From: Sphaerisporangium corydalis
GTDB taxonomy: Bacteria > Actinomycetota > Actinomycetes > Streptosporangiales > Streptosporangiaceae
Assembly (NCBI RefSeq): GCF_025506355.1
Contig: NZ_JANZYP010000012.1
Coordinates: 1-64,000 of the forward strand
Reading direction: 5' to 3'
DNA: 64,000 bases
The notes under the pieces are model-generated. The model ran no database searches and had not been told where the DNA came from. It worked only from the letters and a program-made list of their open reading frames with translations. This document shows positions 32,443-39,245 of this stretch, in pieces; position 1 is the stretch's first letter, and every line of letters starts with the position of its first letter. Made by a program: the position numbers and the translations under genes.

Positions 32443-32913
32443 GTGCCAGCGTGGAAGGTGTTCGAGCAGGCGGAACCAGAGTTCGCCGGACGGGTCCGGC
32501 GGCTGTTCGACGCCGGACGCCACAAGACGATCGCGACCCTGCGCGCCGACGGCTCGCCCCGCATCTCGGGCATCGAATGCGAGTTCACGGACGGCGATCT
32601 CCGCTTCGGTTCGATGACCGGCGCACGCAAGGGGGCGGACCTCGAACGGGATCCCCGCTTCGCCCTGCACGGCCCGACCTTCCACCCCGAAGAGGGCAAG
32701 GAACGCGACTGGCCAGGCGAGGCGAAGATCACCGGACGAGCCATCCCCGCCGGCCCGGTGGCCACGGCCGAGTCGGACGAACAACCGGACGGCCAGATGT
32801 TCGTCGCCGACATCACCGAGGTCGTCATCACCGGCCTCAACGCCGAGGCCACCAAACTCGTCGTCGAGTCCTGGACACCGCACCGAGGACGACGAACGGT
32901 AGAGCGGGACTAA
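32443..32913 (+). CDS. Pyridoxamine 5'-phosphate oxidase-fold protein
   Basis: A 156-residue split-barrel flavin/F420-type protein. The core RVRRLFDAGRHKTIATLRADGSPRISGIECEFTDGDLRFGSMTGARKGADLERDPRFALHG is the N-terminal part of the PNPOx-like fold. The rest (PGEAKITGRAI, ADITEVVITGLN) supplies the remaining strands. Many actinobacterial members use F420 or bind flavin as general reductases; the cofactor here is not determined. GTG at 32443 is chosen because it directly follows a promoter-like -10 and the conserved part starts there. Confidence 0.75.
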   Translation: MPAWKVFEQAEPEFAGRVRRLFDAGRHKTIATLRADGSPRISGIECEFTDGDLRFGSMTGARKGADLERDPRFALHGPTFHPEEGKERDWPGEAKITGRAIPAGPVATAESDEQPDGQMFVADITEVVITGLNAEATKLVVESWTPHRGRRTVERD

Positions 32914-33010
32914 CACACCGATCCGCCGCCACAACACCCGGCGGACCGAACCCGCTACCGACGAGCACCCACGCAAGGTCGCCCGCAGAACGAACATTTC
33001 CGATACACCA

Positions 33011-33223
33011 CTAGAAGTCGAACTCGCCCTTCTTGGCGCCGTCGATGAACGCGTCCCACACCCCCGCGCTCACCACGAACGGCCCCTTCTCCGGCGCCTC
33101 ACTATCCCGCACCCCGACCCGCCCCCCAGACAACGGGGCCACCTCCAGGCAGTTCCCCTGGTTGGAACCACTCATGGCAGCCTTACGCCAGGCCGCCGAC
33201 TTCAGCTCGTCACTCAGGTCCAC
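33011..33223 (-). CDS. DUF397 small protein of the second WhiJ-like locus
   Basis: A 70-residue DUF397 protein: LKSAAWRKAAMSGSNQGNCLEVAPLSGGRVGVRDSEAPEKGPFVVSAGVWDAFIDGAKKGEFDF. GTG at 33223 overlaps the 3' end of the HTH gene by ten bases, so the two are cotranscribed and coupled (HTH first). In the locus at 28.8 kb the DUF397 gene comes before the HTH gene. Confidence 0.87.
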   Translation of the reverse strand: MDLSDELKSAAWRKAAMSGSNQGNCLEVAPLSGGRVGVRDSEAPEKGPFVVSAGVWDAFIDGAKKGEFDF

Positions 33224-34035
33224 AGTTTCTCCGCCTTTCTGATCAGCTCAATAGACACGTGCTGGGGTTGCGCCGCAGCTCGCAGGACGTCGTATCTGCC
33301 GTGGATGGCGTCGACGTCCTCTGGGCGGTTCGTCACATGTCCGTGGGTCGCAGATTCGATATACACACTATCCGGACTTCCTGAGAGTTCGGCGATGGCA
33401 AAGCCACCCAGGAGTCCGGTGGTGACGCCTGGCGCCACAGGTATGACCTGAATCCCAATTCGCGGCGACTCTACTGCTTCAATCAACCGCTCGAGCTGGC
33501 CACGCATGACTTTCTTGCCTCCGATCGGACGATGGAGGACGCCTTCGTCCAATAGGAAGCGCAACATGGGAGGGCCGGCACGCGTGAAGATCGCCTGCCG
33601 CTCTATGCGTGCGGTGACAGCCTTGTCCACCTGCGCCGCTGATATGCCGGGCTCCCCTTGGATGACGACCCTGGCGTATTCCTCGGTCTGCAGGAGACCC
33701 GGCACGTACAGCGGTTCCCAGGAGTGCAGCGCTTGCGCTTCTTGCTCCACGTCCAGCCAGGAGCGGAACCATCTGGGGCTTGCGCCGCGGGTCAGGTGTG
33801 CCCACAGGCGGACGAGTTCCCCACCCGATCCGAGTGCGTCGTCGTAGCGTTGCATGAAGTTCTGACTCGGCGTGCGTTCGCCTCGCTCGATGAAGCCGAC
33901 CAGGCTCTGGCTGAATTGGATGATCCCGGCCAGGCGCTCTTGCGACAAATTAGCCCTTTTCCGGTGCTTGCGCATCTCCATTCCCAGAAGCACCAGCGGT
34001 CTACCTGCCGGGTCGAGCCCGGGGGGTGCGAACAT
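33214..34035 (-). CDS. HTH regulator with DUF5753 domain (second WhiJ-like locus)
   Basis: A 273-residue regulator. HTH at about 18-75 (LGMEMRKHRKRANLSQERLAGIIQFSQSLVGFIERGERTPS), DUF5753 from about 100 (EPLYVPGLLQTEEYARVVI, RIERQAIFTRAGPPMLRFLLDEGVLHRP, IGIQVIPVAPGVTTGLLGGFAIAEL). It overlaps the downstream DUF397 gene. A 10-bp perfect inverted repeat 72 bp upstream of its ATG is a candidate autoregulatory operator shared with the divergent ATPase gene. Confidence 0.87.
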   Translation of the reverse strand: MFAPPGLDPAGRPLVLLGMEMRKHRKRANLSQERLAGIIQFSQSLVGFIERGERTPSQNFMQRYDDALGSGGELVRLWAHLTRGASPRWFRSWLDVEQEAQALHSWEPLYVPGLLQTEEYARVVIQGEPGISAAQVDKAVTARIERQAIFTRAGPPMLRFLLDEGVLHRPIGGKKVMRGQLERLIEAVESPRIGIQVIPVAPGVTTGLLGGFAIAELSGSPDSVYIESATHGHVTNRPEDVDAIHGRYDVLRAAAQPQHVSIELIRKAEKLWT

Positions 34036-34106
34036 TCCGGCTCCGTCCAGTGGGATAACGCCACTCCGTCAGCACGGGCAGCACGCTGTCAGTACAAACT
34101 GTCCAG

Positions 34107-34135
34107 CGTTGTGCACGGGCTTTCGGTGCACAACG
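34107..34135. promoter_or_regulatory. Perfect 10-bp inverted-repeat operator at the second WhiJ-like locus
   Basis: CGTTGTGCAC (34107-34116) and GTGCACAACG (34126-34135) are perfect inverted arms with a 9-bp spacer. They lie between the leftward HTH gene and the rightward ATPase pseudogene. The GTGCAC core also occurs in the direct repeats of the first locus. Likely binding site of a DUF5753 HTH regulator. Confidence 0.65.
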
Positions 34136-34270
34136 TAGCCGGTCGGAGGCACTCTGTGAAGTGATTTGGAGAACGTGCGAGACGTGAGAGAAACCTGCTC
34201 ATTCTCGCTGGCAGAACCTGTGCGTTTTGATCGCCAGATGCCTGCCTATATCCGGACATGGAGGTTATAA

Positions 34271-34666
34271 ATGAGTGCTGACGGCCCCCGTACCGTCTGC
34301 TGGGACCTGCCGTACGATCTCTCGATGGTCGGGAAGACCCGTGGCATGGTGAAGGAAGTACTCGCCTCCTAGGCAATTCAGGATCTCGTCGACGATGTGG
34401 TTCTGGTCGTGGGAGAACTGCTGGCCAACGCGATCGTCTATGGGGATCCCCCGATCGGACTGGCCCTGTCGGCCGAAGCCCATGTACTCGAAGCCCGGGT
34501 CACCGACCTTGGTCCCGAGGTGCCCCGGCGGCTTGATCTTGGGGTCGAGGGTCTGCATGGCCGGGGTCTGACGATCATCGAAGCCCTGTCCCACGAATGC
34601 GGCGTACTCCAGGGCACCCGCGCCCCCGGCAAGGCCGTCTGGGCCCGCTGGCATCTACCTACCTGA
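34271..34666 (+). pseudogene. Anti-sigma-type ATPase gene interrupted by an in-frame amber codon
   Basis: From ATG 34271 the frame reads MSADGPRTVCWDLPYDLS... for 33 codons, meets TAG at 34370-34372, then continues in the same frame through DDVVLVVGELLANAIVYGDPP (N-box), HGRGLTIIEAL and GAPGKAVWARWHLP-like C-terminus to the TGA at 34664-34666. A product starting at the ATG at 34397 would lack the N-terminal strand and helix. Aligned with the intact ATPase at 27997-28578 (LSGWGLAELLDDAELVIGEL), the amber falls exactly on the tryptophan, a single TGG-to-TAG change. Either a recent pseudogene, a sequencing error or a readthrough position. Confidence 0.75.
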
Positions 34667-35353
34667 GTGCCACCGGCCGGAGGGAGAACGGGCCCGCCAG
34701 GTCGGCATACTTCTCCGGTGGATGTATCTAGGGCCTCCTGGGTCAATACGACGCACGATTGGGCGAGCGTCGTGGACTTCGATCACCTCGCGCATGTCCG
34801 TCGGAACCCGGACACCTTCGCTCCCGGTGGCGTCCTGCACCTGATCCTGGAAGTCGTCGCGTACGCGGCCGACGAGGCGGAGTGCGGTGACGGGGGGCGC
34901 TGTGTCGTCACGCTCCACATTGATGGGTCGGTGTCGGTGGCGGACGACGGGCGGGGAACCGACACACGGCTCGACGAGCACGGACGGGCCGTGAAGAAGC
35001 CGGTCATGGCGTCGAAGGACCTCCGGTTCTTCGACCACCCCGAGGCGCAGGTGCTCTTCGACGGTCATCCGCGCCGGGGCATGTCCGTCGTCGCGGCGCT
35101 CAGCGAGTGGCTCGTCCACACCAACCGCCGCCACGGCGGATCCTGGACGCAACGGTACGAGCAGGGCGCGCCCGTAACCGATCTGGCACCGATCGCCGGT
35201 GACGGTACGACGGGGACGGTCGTCCATTTCCGCCCGGAGGAGCCTCTGCGCGCGGCGGGTGGGGTGAAGGCCGACGAGCTGCTGTTGCCGTGGCGATGGC
35301 TGACCGTCGAGGTGGACGACCGGCGTACCGGTTCCAACCAGATGTCGCGCTGA
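34667..35353 (+). CDS. GyrB-like ATP-binding protein (isolated GHKL domain)
   Basis: A 228-residue protein resembling only the N-terminal ATPase of DNA gyrase B. HVRRNPDTFAPGGVLHLILEVVAYAADEAE is the N-box region and SVSVADDGRGTDTR the G1 box; RRGMSVVAALSEWLVHTNRRHGG follows as the lid and G2. The usual Asn of the N-box is Tyr here, so ATP hydrolysis may be weak or absent; small gyrase-like proteins of this kind occur in actinobacteria with unknown function. GTG at 34667 directly abuts the upstream TGA; internal GTGs (for example 34718) are possible starts, because the first 17 residues are not conserved. Confidence 0.65.
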   Translation: MPPAGGRTGPPGRHTSPVDVSRASWVNTTHDWASVVDFDHLAHVRRNPDTFAPGGVLHLILEVVAYAADEAECGDGGRCVVTLHIDGSVSVADDGRGTDTRLDEHGRAVKKPVMASKDLRFFDHPEAQVLFDGHPRRGMSVVAALSEWLVHTNRRHGGSWTQRYEQGAPVTDLAPIAGDGTTGTVVHFRPEEPLRAAGGVKADELLLPWRWLTVEVDDRRTGSNQMSR

Positions 35354-35452
35354 GGTCAGCTCGACCTCGGCGCCCGGCCGATGTAGCGCCTGAAATGCTT
35401 CCCTGGGCACCGTAGTGAGCAGCCGTCGGTGCGTTCAACCCGCTCGACAGCA

Positions 35453-36217
35453 TCAGACAGGGACGTCCGAGGGGGTGCGGCTGACCGGCCGGTCCTCGGT
35501 GCGGGCCCGTTCGGCGAAGCGGGTGGCGTCGCGGACGGCGGCGGCGCCCGGGTCGTTGTTGAAGTAGACGTGGACGTCGTTCTGGCGGGACCAGGTCTCG
35601 GTGAGGCGGTGGAGCCAGGAACGCAGAGACGTGTCGCCGTAGGAGGGCCAGGGTTCGGCGCGGCCCTGATGGAGACGCAGATAGCCCCAGTCGGTGGTGC
35701 GCCACAAGGGGGTACGCGGGCGGCCGAGGACGTCGGCCCAGCACAGGGCGGCGCCGCGCGAGGTGAGGATCTCGCGGACGGCGTCGGTCCACCAGGAGGG
35801 GTGGCGGGGCTCCACGGCCACCCGTACGTGTGCGGGGAAGCAGCCCAGGCACGCGTCCAGCCGCTCGGGGTCCGCCCGCAGGGTAGGCGGGAGCTGGAGC
35901 AGGACGGGGCCGAGTTTGGGGCCGAGGCCCTCGGCGGCGGCCATCAGCCGCCGCACCGGCTCCTCGGGGTCCTTCAGCCGCTTGATGTGGGTCAGGAAGC
36001 GGCTGGCCTTGACCGCCATGACGAACCCGTCGGGCGTCCGTTCCCGCCAGCTCTCGAACGTCTCGCGCGCCGGCAGCCGGTAGAAGGCGTTGTTGTTCTC
36101 CACCGTGGCGAAGCATTCGGCGTACCGCTCCAGCCACAGGCGCTGCGGCACCTTGTCGGGGTACAACGCCCCCCGCCAGTCCTTGTACTGCCACCCGGAC
36201 GTCCCGACCAGCAACAT
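35453..36217 (-). CDS. DUF72 protein (YecE-like TIM barrel)
   Basis: A 254-residue YecE/DUF72-family barrel. Family signatures: MLLVGTSGWQYKDWRGALYP at the N-terminus, ERYAECFATVENNNAFYRLP, GFVMAVKASRFLTHIKRL, GPVLLQLPP, RVAVEPRHPSWW, and NDVHVYFNNDP at the end. The barrel is related to endonuclease IV and xylose isomerase, but its activity is not established. The ATG at 36217 is at the family's usual start. A palindromic repeat upstream (36306-36341) may belong to its promoter. Confidence 0.87.
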   Translation of the reverse strand: MLLVGTSGWQYKDWRGALYPDKVPQRLWLERYAECFATVENNNAFYRLPARETFESWRERTPDGFVMAVKASRFLTHIKRLKDPEEPVRRLMAAAEGLGPKLGPVLLQLPPTLRADPERLDACLGCFPAHVRVAVEPRHPSWWTDAVREILTSRGAALCWADVLGRPRTPLWRTTDWGYLRLHQGRAEPWPSYGDTSLRSWLHRLTETWSRQNDVHVYFNNDPGAAAVRDATRFAERARTEDRPVSRTPSDVPV

Positions 36218-36305
36218 CGCCGTCCACCCCCCGCGCCGGCCCGCCTCCTGAGCAGACTGCATGCCCGCGCGGGCGCGAGCCACACTGGCCGCCGTCGTCC
36301 CCTAT

Positions 36306-36341
36306 ATGACGACGTTCCTCGGCATGACGACGTACGTCGTC
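36306..36341. promoter_or_regulatory. Repeat/palindrome operator candidate upstream of the DUF72 gene
   Basis: ATGACGACGT occurs at 36306-36315 and 36324-36333, 18 bp apart, and the second copy is part of the perfect 16-bp palindrome GACGACGTACGTCGTC (36326-36341). It lies in the spacer between the DUF72 start and the 3' end of the pectinesterase gene, both leftward. Confidence 0.45.
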
Positions 36342-36404
36342 GCTGGGTGAGGTGGCGCGGCCTGAAATGGGCCCAGATGGCAGGGTCACGCGGCCGGGGC
36401 GTGG

Positions 36405-37421
36405 TCAGCCGACGGGGTTCCAGCCATCCGATCCCGCCAGGTACTTCTGCGGGGTGTAGTTCGCGGCCTGGGCGTCGGTGAGCTGCGGCCGGTTGCTGTT
36501 GACGCCGGCCCCGGCCCCGGTGTTCTTGTACTCGAAGAACCGGGCGTTCTTCCAGGAGTTGCCGGACATGTCCGTCCACGGGGTCGCGGTTTTGATCACC
36601 GAGCTGAGCGACGACTCCCGGTAGACCACCTGGGCACTGGGACCCCAGGGACGCCCGAGGGTCGTGGAGCCCGACGCCGCCGCCCCGGTGATCCTGGACT
36701 TGTAGAACAGGAAGCCGTACGCGCGGGTGGAGGGGGTCCTCGCCGCGCTGAGGCAGCCGCCCCGGGGGTTCTCGTGGATCTCGCTGTTGTTGAACACCGC
36801 GATGCCGTCGCCGAACACGAAGTCGACCGTGCCCTGGACGTAGGAGTTCACGATGTAGGACCGGGCCGCCGCGTTGACCAGGAAGGTGTCCTGGTCGCCG
36901 AGCAGCCGCACGTTCGACAGGGTCGCGCGGTCGGCGTTGAGATTGAGCGCGACGGCCTGGAGCTGGTTGCCGCTGACCGAACCCTCGTCGAAATCGTTGG
37001 AGATGGTCAGGTTGGTGGCGGTGAAGTCGTGGCCGTTGATGAACGCGGTGGCGCTGTTGAACGTCCCGTAGTCGCCCGCCCAGTGGTTGTTGACGATCAG
37101 CACGTCCGACGGCGACCCGCCGAGGCCCTGGAACGTGATGTAGGGCTTGTTCGCCGGGACCGTGACGATCTCCCGGTAGGTGCCCGCCTTGATGGTGATC
37201 GTGACCCGGCTGGTGTTGCCGGTCGGCACCGCGTTGACGGCGGCCTGCACTGTCCGGTACATCCCGGTTCCGTCCGCTGCCACCGTGGGGGCGGCGAAGC
37301 CCGCGGCCTGCGCGGGGGCCACCGGCATCGCCACGGCCGCCGCCAGCGCCGCCGAGATCGCGGCGGCACCATGGAGGCGCCGTCCCGGCCGCCATCGCTC
37401 AATCGCCTTCCAGATGGACAT
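36405..37421 (-). CDS. Secreted pectinesterase (CE8)
   Basis: A 338-residue exported pectin methylesterase that removes methyl esters from homogalacturonan. The signal peptide runs to about residue 39, with an R-R-L-H start and an A-Q-A end. The right-handed beta-helix shows GTYREIVTVPANKPYITFQG, then the catalytic region LLGDQDTFLV (Gln, Asp; about residue 170-178), the second Asp in VQGTVDFVFGDG and the Arg/Trp in LGRPWGPSAQVVY. ATG at 37421 follows GAAGGGG. No other pectinase genes are adjacent. Confidence 0.92.
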   Translation of the reverse strand: MSIWKAIERWRPGRRLHGAAAISAALAAAVAMPVAPAQAAGFAAPTVAADGTGMYRTVQAAVNAVPTGNTSRVTITIKAGTYREIVTVPANKPYITFQGLGGSPSDVLIVNNHWAGDYGTFNSATAFINGHDFTATNLTISNDFDEGSVSGNQLQAVALNLNADRATLSNVRLLGDQDTFLVNAAARSYIVNSYVQGTVDFVFGDGIAVFNNSEIHENPRGGCLSAARTPSTRAYGFLFYKSRITGAAASGSTTLGRPWGPSAQVVYRESSLSSVIKTATPWTDMSGNSWKNARFFEYKNTGAGAGVNSNRPQLTDAQAANYTPQKYLAGSDGWNPVG

Positions 37422-37455
37422 GCGCACCCCTTCGCTCGGTCGATGGTCGACGGTC

Positions 37456-37485
37456 AAGGTAGATCGGTCTCAATATGTATGTCAA
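37456..37485 (-). promoter_or_regulatory. Sigma70-type promoter of the pectinesterase gene
   Basis: Read leftward: a perfect TTGACA (complement of 37480-37485), an 18-bp spacer and TACCTT (complement of 37456-37461), 35 bp before the ATG. The region is unusually AT-rich for this genome. Confidence 0.6.
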
Positions 37486-37718
37486 TAAAACAAACTAAAG
37501 ATAGTAAATGACCAGGTAAATCCCATGAAACTAACGGTTTCGCTTTCATCCGCCCCATGGCGTGGACTGATCGATCCCGTACCGGACGGCGTCGGAAGTG
37601 GATCCTGGAGCGGGCGCAGGCGGGCCCGGCGGCCGGTGTCCGGCGAAGAACCGCAGGTCACGATGTCCGCAGACCATGATCCAAAAATCTGTCGGTGGCG
37701 GACTTTATCGTTTCGCCC

Positions 37719-39245
37719 ATGACAAGCGCAGTTCAGGCGTACTCCTACGCCGCCCCTTCGACACTGGTCGGAGATCGGCTGGGGTTGTCCACCTCGGGCG
37801 GGCGGACCGCCACGGGCCTGACCGGGCACCCCAAGTTCTTCAGCGGGGTGGTCACGCACGCGGCGCCGGCCGCGGCGGGGCTCCTGGCCGTGGCCGACGT
37901 GGCGTTGGCGCGGTACCAGCGGCCGCGCGCGGGCGAGGGCGGCCGGAGCCGCGACCCGGTGATCACCTGCGACGGCGAACGGCTGCGGCTGGAGTCGTTC
38001 TCCGCCTGCGGCGGGGTGTACGCCCGGCTCGACCTGCTCGGCGACGCCCTCGACGGTGAGGTGTTCGACCGGGGCACGACCAACGTCGACGTCAACGGCC
38101 CGCTGCGTGAGGCGCTGGCCCGCGTCGGCGGACGCGACCCGCTGCACCTCGGGGTGGGCGCCGACGAGCTGGCCGTCACCACTCTGGACGGCGCGGTCGT
38201 GGAGAAGAGGGTGCCGCTGCCCGAGCGGTGGCTGCGCGGGTTCGCCGAGGTGCAGGTGATCGCCTCGGGGTTCGACCCGCGCGCCGAGCTGGACGGCGTG
38301 GCGGCCGTCCGCTTCCTGCGCGGCCTGCCGAAGAAGGCCACGACCAACGTGTGGGTGGTCCCGTCCGGTCGTGACCTGCGGGTCTCCGCCGATCCCGCGC
38401 CGGGCGCGGTGTGCCTGGCCGGCATCGGGCGGCTCGCCACGCTTCACCCGCTCCTGCGCTTCGCCACGCGACTGCGCGTGTACGGCCCTGCCGTCCGTGA
38501 TCAGGCCGCCTCCGGCGCGTGGGAGCTGGAGCTGCCCGGCATGCGGTACACGCTGGTCCTGTCCCCGCAGGCCTGGCGAGGCTTCTCCGGGGAGGGCGCG
38601 ACGTTGTCCGACCTGGCCGGCGGGGACGCCGAGGCCGACGCGGACGTGGTCGGCATGCTGCTCAACTTCGAACCCGCCGTCGAGGTGGGGCTGCTGGCCG
38701 ACCGGTCGGGGCTGTCCCCGGGCCGGGTTCGTGCCGCGCTCACCCGGCTGGGCGTGGCGGGCAAGATCGGGTACGACCTGGCCGAGGCGGGTCATTTCCA
38801 CCGCGAACTGCCCTACGACCGCGAGCACGTCGAGACCCTCAACCCCCGGCTGGCCGCCGCCCGGGCGCTGGTCGCCTCGGCCGCCGTGCGGCTCGCCGGA
38901 CCGGGCGTGGCACGGGTGACCACGGCCGGAGGGGTCTACGAGGTCCGCCCGGCCGAGGGCTCGTGCACCTGCCCGTGGTGGTTCGACCACCGAGGATCCC
39001 GGGGCCCGTGCAAACACGTACTGGCCGCCCGCATGGTCGCACGTGAAGGAACGACAGGGGACGACACCCTCGGCGGCGCCGGCGCCCGGGAGGACGGTGC
39101 CCGAGAAGAAGGTGCCCGGGGTGGCGGCGCTCGCGGTGGCGGCGCCGGTATTCGCGGAGAGGGAGTGAGCGGCGGCGGCGAGGATCGCGTTCGCGGTAAC
39201 GGTGTTCGCGTGGGTGGGGCTCGTGGCGGGGAAGGGGTCGTGTGA
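37719..39245 (+). CDS. SWIM zinc-finger protein with Gly/Arg-rich tail
   Basis: A 508-residue intracellular protein. The SWIM Cys-x-Cys...Cys-x-His finger is in GSCTCPWWFDHRGSRGPCKHVLAAR (about residues 415-435), a nucleic-acid or protein-binding module. The N-terminal 400 residues are typical of the actinobacterial SWIM family (LAVADVALARYQRP, SACGGVYARLDLLG, TTNVWVVPSGRDLRVSADP). The last 50 residues are G-A-R/G-G-G low-complexity repeats, resembling RGG tails. ATG at 37719 is favoured (GTG at 37695 possible) and is preceded by TATCGT-like AT-rich sequence without a ribosome-binding site. The stop overlaps the DUF6493-like gene by GTGA, so the pair is a unit. Confidence 0.78.
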   Translation: MTSAVQAYSYAAPSTLVGDRLGLSTSGGRTATGLTGHPKFFSGVVTHAAPAAAGLLAVADVALARYQRPRAGEGGRSRDPVITCDGERLRLESFSACGGVYARLDLLGDALDGEVFDRGTTNVDVNGPLREALARVGGRDPLHLGVGADELAVTTLDGAVVEKRVPLPERWLRGFAEVQVIASGFDPRAELDGVAAVRFLRGLPKKATTNVWVVPSGRDLRVSADPAPGAVCLAGIGRLATLHPLLRFATRLRVYGPAVRDQAASGAWELELPGMRYTLVLSPQAWRGFSGEGATLSDLAGGDAEADADVVGMLLNFEPAVEVGLLADRSGLSPGRVRAALTRLGVAGKIGYDLAEAGHFHRELPYDREHVETLNPRLAAARALVASAAVRLAGPGVARVTTAGGVYEVRPAEGSCTCPWWFDHRGSRGPCKHVLAARMVAREGTTGDDTLGGAGAREDGAREEGARGGGARGGGAGIRGEGVSGGGEDRVRGNGVRVGGARGGEGVV

